From Phytophthora colocasiae (Eukaryota; Oomycota; Peronosporomycetes; Peronosporales; Peronosporaceae): a DNA stretch of 64,000 nt. Each line of letters begins with the position of its first letter. The stretch's first letter is position 1. Under the pieces are notes generated by a model, which was given only the letters and a program-made list of their open reading frames with translations, was not told where the DNA came from and made no database searches. Where the stretch lies: positions 310,001-374,000 of the forward strand of contig JAGKQI010000100.1 of the NCBI GenBank assembly GCA_018806915.1, in the 5' to 3' direction. Below, in pieces: positions 50,455 through 60,500 of the stretch. A program made the position numbers and the translations under genes.

Positions 50455-50856
50455 TGAAGCACCCCGACGGCGACGGCGAGTCTTTTGCCCCCAACGAATC
50501 ACGGAGGTGCGACCTGCACCTTCATGATTCACTGCCCAGAAACAAGGCCGTGTACCCCGTCTGGTGTCCAAGACACCTGTCCTTATCGGACGTGCGTGGA
50601 TCAGCGACCTCAGTCGTGTTCGGAATGTTGCCGTACTGAGTTGAGCGTTCAAGGCAGACAGCCGGATGTGAATTTTGCCGTAAATTTGCCGCGTTCCGTC
50701 CAGTCAAAACCGTCAAACTCCAATTGCTGCTTGGTCGTGGTTCGTCTACAGGCCTTTCGCTATCACGTTCGACTCGTCGCATTTTTCGACTGTCACATGT
50801 GGGCTGGCGTCCTATCCGAAAGTGATGATGCCACGTCGCTGGCGTCGGCGCTTTGA
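50455..50856 (+). other. Cys-rich open frame, possibly a decayed secreted protein
   Basis: A plus-strand frame encodes CTFMIHCPETRPC then CPYRTCVDQRPQSCSECC, ten Cys in about 45 residues, as in small secreted oomycete proteins. It opens just after a TGA at 50452 and has no signal peptide in the same frame. A hydrophobic leader (YSLLIGCLPPFLVFL, 50403-50460) lies in another frame just upstream, so one indel or an unseen intron would join them. The downstream part is not recognisable. Nothing else is seen between 50247 and 51022. Confidence 0.3.
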
Positions 50857-51022
50857 ACACGTTGGGTGCTTGGTGACGAATCGTGTGGTGCCGGAGCAAA
50901 CCTTCACGCGAGATACAGAGGAGGAAGTCTGCAGCGCGCTTTGCCAGCGCATTCCTATCGGTAGATCGACGATCGCGCGGCGACATTCGCCCGTCAACTT
51001 TTCGGGACGATATACATGTGGT

Positions 51023-52723
51023 TTACATACCGGTGTCTGGGTATTGGTCCTCCAACCAGTCTAGGATATGAGGGTGTTTGTGCTCTCGCGCAAAGAGTTT
51101 CGCTGTGGTGGAACAATCCTCCGCGCCATGAGCTCGCAAGAACAACAGAACTTCAAAGTGTTGGCGATCAACAGCGGAATCCATCGCCTCTCTTGTGAAA
51201 CCTTCCGAGCGATTGAGCTGAAGCCAACGCGCTACCTTCAAGTGGCCATTACGTGCCGCATGGTTCATCGCTTTGGTCGTGCAGCCTTCCTCGCGGTTTT
51301 CGTGCAGCCACTTAACCACTGAAAGATGCCCATTTTCAGCAGCCGAATCCATTGCGTCAGATGACCACTCCACCTTTTGTCGATCATGAAGCCATTGTAG
51401 CATCTCGAGGTTGCCATTGCGAGCCACCATGCTTGTGGTGGAGGGCAAGAAACACAAAGTAGGATAGTTTTGACGCAGCCACTTGACAATTTCAAGATGA
51501 CCCATCGTAGCTGCCGATGTTAGAGCCCAATTCGTACAAGTCGGACCTCCACTCTCCCCATTTGCCTGCATATCTACGGCTAGCGCGTGAAGAAACTTCA
51601 GTACTTCGAAATGGCCACTATTCGCTGCTCTATCCATAGCGCTCTGGCACGGTCTCTCGATTCCAAGAATCGATGGGAAAAGCTGATTGCCATATTGCTC
51701 GAGAAGCCACTTGATCACGTGCGAATGTCCGTACGCAGCAGCTTCGACCATCATCCGTTCAGGTTTACAAGCTAGGTCAGCCTCGCATAGATACTCCAGA
51801 ATGTGCAGGTGGCCATGGTGAATAGCGTAAGTTGCTGCGAAGTGAGGGTACGATACTCCGCCACGCTCTAAAAGATACTCCACTACATCCAAATGACCAC
51901 CACCACATGCTGCTTGCACGGCTTCTCGTTCTCCTTCTATGGTCTCATTCTCTACGAGCCACTGCACCATATCCAACCGCCCAATCTTTGCTGCTTCCTC
52001 TAAGGCTCTGTCTGATTCTCCACCAAAACATTGTTCAGAGATCCACTGTAACATTTCCATGTGACCCCCAATAGCAGCATCGTTTATAGATGGAGGAGGA
52101 AGCAAGATCTCTGCTTCGTAAACTACATCGAGAAGCCATTGGACTAAGTTCATGTCGCCTTGCCGCACAGCAGACGACATCACATTATCCAAGTTCCTCG
52201 GAGCGTCAGGTGTGTTTTCATATAACCACTGAGCCATTTCTCCGTGCCCATATCTGATAGCAATCTCCGTATCATCTCGGCCCCAAAGAATCACATTCCT
52301 TCCATCATCCACGTTAGGGCGACCATACTCGAATAAATACTGCAGTATTTCCATCCGTCCATGACGAGCTGCTTCTTCCACCACCTTTTCATCCGCTGTA
52401 CAACCAGAAAAATGTTCTATAACCCATTTCACAAAATTCAAATCTCCATACTCCACCGCCGCCCGTAGAGGCTTCGTGAACTGGAAGCGGTAATAATGGA
52501 TGTCGGTGCGCAGATAGCGACAGAGAGACCAGTTTGTACCCATTTCCATTGCAGGGTCACTGTTGTGCCAGATCCGGTCCAGTAGACACGTCGACCCCAC
52601 CAAGCAGGCTTTGTCCAGTGGAATCAACACCGAACCATCCAGGAACGAAGAAATGAGGATACCGCTATGACCCAATGCTGCGATAGCAGGAAACGGCTTC
52701 AGCGTGAGCTGGACCGCTGTCAA
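51023..52723 (-). CDS. Ankyrin-repeat protein, 566 residues, divergent member
   Basis: A single-exon protein. The first 90 residues form a non-repeat N-terminal region (ILISSFLDGSVLIPLDKACL, WHNSDPAMEMG). From about residue 90 to the end run ankyrin-like units such as GHLDVVEYLLERGG, GHSHVIKWLLEQYG, GHLSVVKWLHENREEGCTT and GHLKVARWLQLNRSEGFT. It belongs to the same broad family as 12569-14527 and 55122-57110, but its N-terminus and early repeats differ clearly. No signal peptide, membrane segment or second domain. The gene is intact. It is divergent from the Tigger-type gene, 206 bases between start codons. Confidence 0.88.
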   Translation of the reverse strand: MTAVQLTLKPFPAIAALGHSGILISSFLDGSVLIPLDKACLVGSTCLLDRIWHNSDPAMEMGTNWSLCRYLRTDIHYYRFQFTKPLRAAVEYGDLNFVKWVIEHFSGCTADEKVVEEAARHGRMEILQYLFEYGRPNVDDGRNVILWGRDDTEIAIRYGHGEMAQWLYENTPDAPRNLDNVMSSAVRQGDMNLVQWLLDVVYEAEILLPPPSINDAAIGGHMEMLQWISEQCFGGESDRALEEAAKIGRLDMVQWLVENETIEGEREAVQAACGGGHLDVVEYLLERGGVSYPHFAATYAIHHGHLHILEYLCEADLACKPERMMVEAAAYGHSHVIKWLLEQYGNQLFPSILGIERPCQSAMDRAANSGHFEVLKFLHALAVDMQANGESGGPTCTNWALTSAATMGHLEIVKWLRQNYPTLCFLPSTTSMVARNGNLEMLQWLHDRQKVEWSSDAMDSAAENGHLSVVKWLHENREEGCTTKAMNHAARNGHLKVARWLQLNRSEGFTREAMDSAVDRQHFEVLLFLRAHGAEDCSTTAKLFAREHKHPHILDWLEDQYPDTGM

Positions 52724-52870
52724 GATATCTCTCTTTTTCTTACTTGATCTATTTCAGAAAACTAATATGTTGCAGAAATATTTATATTGAAACAATTTTC
52801 GACGGAAATAATTGTCTGGTACAGTACCTAAATATTCTAAATAGGAGGTTATTCCTGCTCGAACTTCTCT

Positions 52871-52885
52871 CTCATTTGTCATTTT
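52871..52885 (+). promoter_or_regulatory. Oomycete initiator (Inr) of the Tigger-type gene
   Basis: CTCATTTGTCATTTT matches the oomycete initiator CTCATTYBNCAWTTT at every position. It lies 45-59 bases before the ATG at 52930 and just outside the left 34-base inverted repeat. That supports active or recently active transcription, starting in flanking DNA. Confidence 0.6.
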
Positions 52886-52890
52886 ACTCT

Positions 52891-52924
52891 ACCAAATTCC
52901 CTCTGGCTAACGATTTCCCCTCAC
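52891..52924. repeat. Left 34-base inverted repeat around the Tigger-type gene
   Basis: ACCAAATTCCCTCTGGCTAA (then CGATTTCCCCTCAC) is the exact reverse complement of 54664-54697. It ends five bases before the ATG. No TA duplication is seen at the outer edges. Confidence 0.75.
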
Positions 52925-52929
52925 TAGCG

Positions 52930-54465
52930 ATGGCTACTTCACTTCCCCCCGAGCAACACAAGCAAGTACGCACAACCTTCACCAACGCTCAACGTCTCGA
53001 AATCTGCGCCTACAAAGATCAGAATCCCAGTGTCACACAGAGTCAATTGGCCACTTGGGCCCAAGAGACCTTCGAACTGCCACGCAAACCGTCGCAAGCC
53101 ATGATCTCCAAACTCCTCAAAAGGAAACTCGATCTGGAGAATATGACTACTGAGGAGTTGGTCTGCAAGTCACGCCGTACCGTGCGGTTCCCGAAACTGG
53201 ACGCTGCACTTGCTCGATGGGTTGCATTCTGTGAAGAGAGTGGGGTCCCAGTGACGGGGGAATCCATCCGAGTGAAGGCCGCGAGGTTCGCGGAGATTCT
53301 GGAAATTGATACCCCCTTGACTTTCTCGAACGGATGGCTGTACAAATTCAACGAACGTCACGGCTTCGGCGGCCAACGAGCTACGAAAGACAGCAAAGAG
53401 TCTATGGAACAAGCAGTGGGTGATGTCCTGCAACGACTACGGGACTTCGAGCCGAGAGATATTTTCAGTATGGACGAAACGGGGTTGTTGTTTACGATGT
53501 TCCCAGACCGCAACAGGACGTGGGGGGCCAAACGCTTGACCATCGGGTTGACGTGTAATAGTGACGGGTCGGAGAAGTTGCCACCGCTTTTCATCGGTAA
53601 AGCGGAGAAACCGAGAGGGTTCACGAACTCAACCGCGTTGGAAATGAACTATTTTCACAATGCCAACGGGTTGATGACGCGTGAGATCTTCTCCAAGTGG
53701 CTGAAGGACGTGGATTCCAGATTCAGAGAGCAGCAGCGAAAGTGTTTATTGGTCGTGGATAGTGTGGCTGTTCATGCTGGTTTTGACGCTGGAGGACTGA
53801 GTAACGTTGAGGTGATTTTTCTTCCACCTGGAACTCCAGTCAGCTTACAGCCACTAGCAGCTGGAATCGTTCCTGCTTTCAAGAAACGCTACCGACGACG
53901 ACAGATCCAACATGCGCTGGACCAACTGGATGCGGATGCAGACGTAAACACTGTCGCGAGGTTTGACAGTGTGGGTGTGAAGCAGGCGATGTCGTGGTGT
54001 ATCGAGTGCTGGAACGCAGTGCCGTCTGTAGTAATCAGAAATTCCTGGCATGAGGCTGGTTTGGTACCTACAGAGAACGTCGATATCGAATATCGCAGAG
54101 AGGAGGACGCTATCTCGGAAGAACTATCTCTGATGCTATCGTGGCTGCATGTGGCGCATCCACTGACAGTGGAGGACCTCGTGAGTTTACCAGAAGAGAG
54201 TGTGATCATGGATGTTCCGACGGACGAAGATTTCTGTACCTTTGTGGAGTCTGTGAGGGTGGCCAGTCAACAGCCAGTTCCTAAAGCAGCAGTGGTTGAT
54301 GGAGGTTTGAGTGTGGAGGAACTGAAGGAACATCTCATGTGGATCGCCAAACTGCTCATTTATGCTGACGAGAAAGGAGTATCAGCAGAATCAGTGAGTG
54401 GCATGCGTGTTCTGCAACGAGACTTCCGAGACAAACTCAATAAGAAACAGATTGGGAGGAACTAA
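52930..54465 (+). CDS. pogo/Tigger-type transposase with altered catalytic triad
   Basis: An intact 511-residue frame. Residues about 12-66 form a first helix-turn-helix (RTTFTNAQRLEICAYKDQNP, SQAMISKLLKRK) and 80-145 a CENP-B-type second DNA-binding half (FPKLDAALARWVAF, FSNGWLYKFNERHGF). The DDE domain has Asp182 (SMDETGL) and Asp277 (LVVDSVAVH). The third site, normally QPLD in this family, reads LQPLAAGIVPAFKKRYRRR with Ala310. The second motif is also atypical (DSVAVH where DNxxxH is usual). A C-terminal acidic and helical tail follows. The upstream frame opens at 52744, but the ATG at 52930 follows a good initiator. DNA binding without catalysis would fit a domesticated transposase or a dead element with a long intact frame. 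Confidence 0.85.
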   Translation: MATSLPPEQHKQVRTTFTNAQRLEICAYKDQNPSVTQSQLATWAQETFELPRKPSQAMISKLLKRKLDLENMTTEELVCKSRRTVRFPKLDAALARWVAFCEESGVPVTGESIRVKAARFAEILEIDTPLTFSNGWLYKFNERHGFGGQRATKDSKESMEQAVGDVLQRLRDFEPRDIFSMDETGLLFTMFPDRNRTWGAKRLTIGLTCNSDGSEKLPPLFIGKAEKPRGFTNSTALEMNYFHNANGLMTREIFSKWLKDVDSRFREQQRKCLLVVDSVAVHAGFDAGGLSNVEVIFLPPGTPVSLQPLAAGIVPAFKKRYRRRQIQHALDQLDADADVNTVARFDSVGVKQAMSWCIECWNAVPSVVIRNSWHEAGLVPTENVDIEYRREEDAISEELSLMLSWLHVAHPLTVEDLVSLPEESVIMDVPTDEDFCTFVESVRVASQQPVPKAAVVDGGLSVEELKEHLMWIAKLLIYADEKGVSAESVSGMRVLQRDFRDKLNKKQIGRN

Positions 54466-54663
54466 CAAGAGGGATGTATCACATGTGGTGTTCCTAATGA
54501 GAAGCTTGTAAAGTTTACAATGTAAAGCATATTGAGTTCCTTGGGTTGAAACATCCTTTGTAGTTGTTATCTCGTCCGACCTAGATCATCGCAGTAGCTG
54601 TGGAGCATGATCCTAGCCATAGGACATAACTGCAAAGTGCCCATGGTCAACAGTATAATTGCT

Positions 54664-54697
54664 GTGAGGGGAAATCGTTAGCCAGAGGGAATTTGGT
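54664..54697. repeat. Right 34-base inverted repeat around the Tigger-type gene
   Basis: The exact reverse complement of 52891-52924. It borders directly on LINE-derived sequence, whose other copy (from 1147) lacks this repeat. So the repeat marks an insertion boundary. Confidence 0.75.
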
Positions 54698-54700
54698 GAG

Positions 54701-54918
54701 GTTTTCTAATGCAACCAACCAAACAAAAACCTCCTCTGAGCTTTGTATTAGGAGCAAAGTAAAAAAACTACAACAATGACACAAGATGCTTAGCAACTCT
54801 AAAAGCCTTTGAAGAAGATTTTCGCGCATATGCAGGAAAGCAGCAATATAATGCTTGTTTGCCTTCGCGAGAGCCCGACACAAATGCCGGAACTTCCTAC
54901 TGGCACCAATAATATTCA
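54701..54918 (-). mobile_element. LINE-derived fragment
   Basis: The minus strand reads GASRKFRHLCRALAKANKHY then IAAFLHM, matching the LINE segment KFRCLCRSLAEKNKQCLADF at 28689-29972. The DNA also matches the relic at 1147-1356. Short and without 3' parts. Its right flank is the spacer before the ankyrin gene at 55122. Confidence 0.6.
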
Positions 54919-55121
54919 TGTAGGCAATCTATTGAACAATAGTATTGTTGCCTTCTGCTAAAGTTGGATTATCTACTACAAGTTTGGTTTTCAATTACAA
55001 ACGGAAGACCATAAAATACTTCGAGCGTCCATTTCATTCGTACAGCGAACATCAAGCAGGAGGAAACAACCAAAGTGAACTTTTTTTTTATTTTTTCTGG
55101 AAGTACCGGTAATGTCGATCT

Positions 55122-57110
55122 CTACAAATCAATTCGATTAAAACTGCTGAACCAGTAGCCATCAGCAAATAAGGGTTCCGCAACACTCAGCTCGAACTCG
55201 TGCCGGTGGTGAACGTACGCCCATTCCGCAAACTCGAATCGCTTATTATGTGTAGCAACAAGAGCCTTCTTCAGAGTCTCAATTAAGTAGCACTCACGAC
55301 AATTCTGGTACAAAAACCACAAAACACCAAAGTGGGAACAGTACGCTAGCACGACGTTTGCACAATCCACTGCAGTAATTCGACAAAGCTCAGGTTGACG
55401 AGAATAAAGCCACTCAAGTACTTCCAAGTTGCCCATACGAACTGCATCGCGTATGGCTTTGTCCGTAAACCCTTCTGTCCTGTTTTGGTCGAGCCACTTT
55501 ATCACTGCAAGGTGGTTGTTTCGTGTTGCTTTATCCATCGCTTCCGTGGTGCTGCCCTCCGATCGATTCGCGTGTAGCCATTTCACCACATCGAGGTTTC
55601 CATGTCCAGCAGCAAAATCCATGGCGTCAGTTGTACAACCCTCTGTTCGATTGCAGTGAAGCCACTTTACCACACCGCTATGTCCATTTCTAGCGGCATA
55701 ATCCATAGCATCGGTTGTACAACCTTCCGTTCTATTGGAGTGGAGCCACTTTACCATTTCAAGATCTCCTTTTTCCGCAGCCATATCCATAGCTTTTCTT
55801 GTACAATATTTCGTCGTGTTCTCATGAAACCATTGAACCACATCTAAATGACCTTGGATAGCAGCTTCAGTCATGGTACCATCGTAGCATCCTTCTCTAC
55901 AATTTTTGTGAAGCCACTTCACGACATCCAGGTGGCCGTATTTCGCTGCACGATACATCGTAACCCTACTGCAGCTGTGCGAAGTATTTTCGTGTAGCCA
56001 CCTCACGGTATCGAGGAACCCATACTTTGCGGCACAGTTTATGGCAGCATTCGTTGAGAATCCTGCAGCTACGAGGCATTTTACAGTATCAAAATGACCA
56101 TTTCTTGCAGCTGCACCAACAGCTTCTGATGAAGAAATGTTTTCAATGCGAAACGAAAGCAGTAAGCGAATAATATCCAGGTGGCCATTTCCAGCAGCTA
56201 TTAAATATGCATAACGAACGTCGCACATTTGCGGGTAGTGGTGAATTAACCAAGTGAGAGTAGCGATATGTCCACGAGCTGCTGCCATAGAAACATTAAT
56301 CTTGTCCTGTGGTGATTCTTTTAATTTTGACAGAAAAATGTTTCGAATCGGCTCGTCCATCATCCACTGTAGTACATGAAGGTGACCATAACTGGTGGCA
56401 GCCTGCACAACTCCAAGCAAATCCACTTCTTCCGGTGCATAATGAGGGTTCTGATCAGTGCTCCTCTCAGTCAGTAAGCCGCAAGCCCATTTAACCATTG
56501 TCAAGTCTCCTATTTCAGCTGCTGCCTGCGCCCACCCTGCGATGTCATCCGCAGAGGCGGTCGGTAGCCTCTTTTGTAACCATTTCGCCAATTCGAACTG
56601 CCCTTGTAAAATAGCTATACGAACAATGTAAGCATCCCACTGGACATGGCAGTCGCACTCAAGTAGCCACTTTACAATGTCGGATAGGCCACGTTTTGTA
56701 GCAGCTGTAACTAGTTGTTTCCCAACACAGCCGTTTCGAAAGTGTTTTGTCAATAGTTGAACCATTTTCAAGTTCTCCATCTCCACCGTCTTGCTCAAAC
56801 ATTTCTCGAATTGCCATTGTCGAAAGTCAGATCGATGCCAAAAAGCTTTGGATGGGTTAGCAGCTTTCTGTCTTGCAAGAAGTCGTTCAACTAGATGATG
56901 GAAGTTGGACGCGCAGGCTTCGGTAAGAGTCCATTTCCCGGAGCCATCGAGAAACTCATCAAGTTTGGCAACAATATGAGGCACACACAGTATATCGGGA
57001 CCATTTTGAACTACCACTCGTACACAGGTTAGCGATATCGGGAAGTTGTTTCTGGGCTGATCTTCAAGGAGTGGAAGATTTATTCGGCTTCGCTTGTTGC
57101 TTCCAGTCAT
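55122..57110 (-). CDS. Ankyrin-repeat protein, 662 residues
   Basis: A close paralogue of 12569-14527. It has the same N-terminal region (CVRVVVQNGPDILCVPHIVA, WTLTEACASNFHHLVER) and the same order of ankyrin units (GHLDVVKWLHKNCREGCYDG, NGHSGVVKWLHCNRTEGCTT and others). A small deletion shortens the region around residues 275-285 (FLSKLKESPQDK). The C-terminus extends past PLFAD as GYWFSSFNRIDL, likely the ancestral end. Single exon, no other domain. The 5' flank is shared with 14.6 kb and 0.55 kb and leads into the start of the membrane-protein gene (copy 3). Confidence 0.87.
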   Translation of the reverse strand: MTGSNKRSRINLPLLEDQPRNNFPISLTCVRVVVQNGPDILCVPHIVAKLDEFLDGSGKWTLTEACASNFHHLVERLLARQKAANPSKAFWHRSDFRQWQFEKCLSKTVEMENLKMVQLLTKHFRNGCVGKQLVTAATKRGLSDIVKWLLECDCHVQWDAYIVRIAILQGQFELAKWLQKRLPTASADDIAGWAQAAAEIGDLTMVKWACGLLTERSTDQNPHYAPEEVDLLGVVQAATSYGHLHVLQWMMDEPIRNIFLSKLKESPQDKINVSMAAARGHIATLTWLIHHYPQMCDVRYAYLIAAGNGHLDIIRLLLSFRIENISSSEAVGAAARNGHFDTVKCLVAAGFSTNAAINCAAKYGFLDTVRWLHENTSHSCSRVTMYRAAKYGHLDVVKWLHKNCREGCYDGTMTEAAIQGHLDVVQWFHENTTKYCTRKAMDMAAEKGDLEMVKWLHSNRTEGCTTDAMDYAARNGHSGVVKWLHCNRTEGCTTDAMDFAAGHGNLDVVKWLHANRSEGSTTEAMDKATRNNHLAVIKWLDQNRTEGFTDKAIRDAVRMGNLEVLEWLYSRQPELCRITAVDCANVVLAYCSHFGVLWFLYQNCRECYLIETLKKALVATHNKRFEFAEWAYVHHRHEFELSVAEPLFADGYWFSSFNRIDL

Positions 57111-57330
57111 CGTCTCAAATGGAGTCGTCTAATAGGAATCGTGAAGGTTGGCATATGAATTCTAAGTGATATTGCATTCTTGGAATGCTGATCCTTTCTT
57201 CGAAAAGAAGCCAGATTTCTGATTGAAGCTAGTAGACACCTATCGGAAATCGTTCTTGAAGGACTTGAAGTGATCTCTAGGATATTTAATGTTTTCTGTG
57301 GTTCATTTCTGAATTTGTGACTCAGCTAGC

Positions 57331-57395
57331 ATGATGTCCCAGCTAGCCAAAAACATTGAACCACTAACAAATGGAAGGGCTCTTACTCTTTGTAG
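57331..57395 (+). pseudogene. Membrane-protein gene, copy 3, cut by a retrotransposon
   Basis: The frame MMSQLAKNIEPLTNGRA follows the shared flank, as MMSQQAKTSKLQ does at 642. It ends at 57395, directly at the LTR of copia copy A. Only the first 20 or so codons remain, so the retrotransposon probably landed in this gene. Confidence 0.5.
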
Positions 57396-57565
57396 TGCAG
57401 AATGAAAAGTGATCATTGTAAGAAAGCGTTCAGAGCATGACGTCCTATCCTAGCAGCTACCGAAGCACCGTTCTAGAACTCTGGAAACTTCGACACCAAC
57501 ACTCTTACATTGCGAGTTGCCTTGTACTGTCTGCAACATAGCAGATCAACGGCAAACCCTCAACA
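57396..57565 (-). repeat. 3' LTR of copia copy A
   Basis: On the minus strand it starts TGTTGAGGGTTTGCC, directly after the purine tract GAGTTGAGGGGGAG, and ends CACTTTTCATTCTGCA, so TG...CA, 170 bases. It resembles 61540-61702 at both ends (shared ATGATCACTTTTCATT). Confidence 0.75.
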
Positions 57566-57572
57566 CTCCCCC

Positions 57573-60500
57573 TCAACTCGCATGCTCCTTGATCCCACTC
57601 GCGTCGCGTAGTTTCACTAGTTGAGGTGTCGGAATTGGCTTTGTCAGATAGTCCGCAAGCTGGTCCTCAGAGGCCACGTGCTTCAGCGAAATCGTCTTCC
57701 CCTCGACATGATCGCGAACAAAATGCGCTCGCAGATCGATATGCTTCACGCGCGGGGTGTATCCGTGGTTGGACGCGATACTAATGGCGGACTTATTGTC
57801 GAGGTAAATCGTCGTTGGCTTTTTCACTTTGAAGCCCATCTCGAACAGCAAATAACGTAGCCAAATCACCTCTTGCGTAGCCAAAGCGAGCGACATGTAT
57901 TCGGCCTCTGCGGATGAAAGCGCAACAGTTGCTTGGCGTTTGCTCTTGAATACAGCAGGTGCACCTCCGAGTAGTAATAGCACTCCCGACGTCGAACGGC
58001 GTGTCAACTTGTCTCCACCCCAGTTTGCATCGGCAAAGGCTTCCAACACAAGATGTTTATCGCGGCGAAATTGAATTCCAAGGGTGGCTGTACCCTTCAG
58101 ATACCGGAGAACCCGGATTGCAGCATTCCAATGAATCTCACGCGGGCAGTCCAAGAACTGGGACAAAATCGACAATGCGACACTAATGTCGGGTCGTGTT
58201 GCGTTGGCCACGTACAACAATGATCCAATCAGCTCTCGAAACTTCGTTTTGTCTTGAAGCAGCTCATGCGAGTCATCATGGGTGAGGTCTTGACCAAGAA
58301 CTAGCGGGTTTCGAACAGCATTGCAGTCTTGCTGACCAAACTTCTCCAGCAGTTTTGCGATGAACTGTGTCTGTCGAAGCAGCAGCTCCCCTTGCCGAGG
58401 TTGTACTGGATCTCAATACCGAGGACGAATCGAGCATCACCGATCGACTTCAACTTGAACTGCGAACCTAATTCTGTACAAATGGCCTCTGCTTCTGCGT
58501 CTGTCTTGCAGCCAATTAGCAGGTCATCCACATAGAGGATTATGTACACCGGTGACTTGCCACTACGAACAAACAGACATGGATCGGCGCGACACTCACG
58601 AAAGTCCATCTTCTTGAACACAGCGCGGATTGTTTGGTACCAGACTGCAGCAGCTTGTTTCAGTCCATATAAACTGCGCCGTAGCTTACACACCATCCCG
58701 GTTTCGGATCGAATTCCTTCGGGTATCGCCATGTACACGATCTCCGTGAGATTCCCGTTCAGGAACGCGGTCTCGACGTCATATTGGCGGATCTTTAGAC
58801 CTTTGTGGCAGCACACAGACAGAAACACTCGAATCGTATTGGTGCTTGCAACAGGAGAATACGTGTGAAAGTAGTCAATCCCATGCGTTTGGAGGTATCC
58901 GAGTGCTACTAGTCGTGCTTTGTAGCGTATAATCTCCCCCTTTTCGTTGTACTTGTATGCAAAACACCCACTTCGGAACCAATTACTTTCACTCCGCGTG
59001 GTCTAATGACCAAGTCCCAAGTGTGATTCCTGACATGCGACCGGATCTCACTTCGAATAGCTTCCTTCCAGTACCGGAGAAGCCATCGCTTCAGCATAAC
59101 TTTGAGGTACTTCAGCAGCAGAAAGAGCGATTTCGTATTCATCAAGTCGGGGACGCTTGCTTTCAGGTTCGCTAGTGCCGTCGTCATCGTCTACCGAAGA
59201 ACTTGAGCGAGGTTCACTGATGAGCAATGGCGGTTCATCTCCACTGGATGGAGTATTATCCGCAGCCGAATTTGCTAGTAGACGTGGACGATCTCGTTGT
59301 GAGGCACTGGTACGACGAGCGACTCCGGAGAAAACCATGCGGCTTTCAGACTCACCATGAGGTACAATAGCTCGAGACTGGTCAGGTCCATCGAGAAGCG
59401 GCTCTTGCACACCGTGAGCGATAATCAGATTGCTTGCACTTGGTTGTTGGGTCGAGCGAGTTAGAGCGGTGTCTACAACCAATGGGCGTGTGCTTTGCTG
59501 AGTTCTTGACTGAACCAGCTCGTTGTGACGGAAGTTTAAGCCTTGCAGTTCTTGTGAGTTCGTTCTCCCCCCTTCCATCACAGCGGGCGCGTTCATCACT
59601 GACGGCACGAGCGCCGTAGGTTCACCTTCTTCGTCGACTTCCATGTCGTCTGCAGCGTTAGAGTCCGCGACTTCCTCCATGACCACATCATCTTCGTCAC
59701 CTTCAGCGTTCGTTCTTCCACTACACGGTTTCGACAAGTCATCAAATTCAAACACAATCCGCTGGTCTGTTGACTCGGTCAGGTTTCCTCCTTTAAAATT
59801 CACATACAAGGATAGCGGGCGCTCGTCTAATTTTATCGTTCGTGTCGTCACTAGGCGTTCATCTTCAAAGTCCCAGACACGATATGCCTTGCTCCCTTCA
59901 GCATATCCGAGAAAGATGCATCGGTGCGCCTTAGCATCAAGCTTCTTGCGCTTTACCTTCTCCACGAAAACAAATCCACGCGATCCGAAAACACGCAAAT
60001 ACTCCAACGACGGCTTGACACCGCTGAGAACTTCGATCGGGCTAGAGTTAGGTCGAGCAGTGTTCGGGATGCGATTCACGATGTGTGCAGCAGTCATCAG
60101 AGCTTCTCCCCACCACTGCTTGTCCACTTGCATGTGATACAGCATCGAGCGTGCCATCTCGGTAAGAGTGCGATTCATACGCTCTGCTAACCCGTTCTGT
60201 TGCGGCGAGTACGGAGCACTGGTCTGATGAATGATCCCTTCCTGTCTGCAAAACTCGTTGAACCGCTTACTGGTATACTCGCCCCATTATCACTGCGAAT
60301 GCACTTGACACGCTGCTTGTACTGCGTCTTCACCAATGCTGTAAACTCCACGAAGTGCTGAAAGACGAGATTCTTCGACGTGATAAGATACACTTGAACA
60401 AAACGAGAATAGTCATCGATGAACGTGACGATGTACTGCGCTCCTCCCTTCGACTTGGGTTTCAACGGACCCATGACGTCACTGTGCACAATCTCAAATG

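Noticed and set aside
50522..50986. Minus-strand frame of 154 codons
   Set aside because: No domain, overlaps the more protein-like Cys-rich plus-strand frame, atypical composition.
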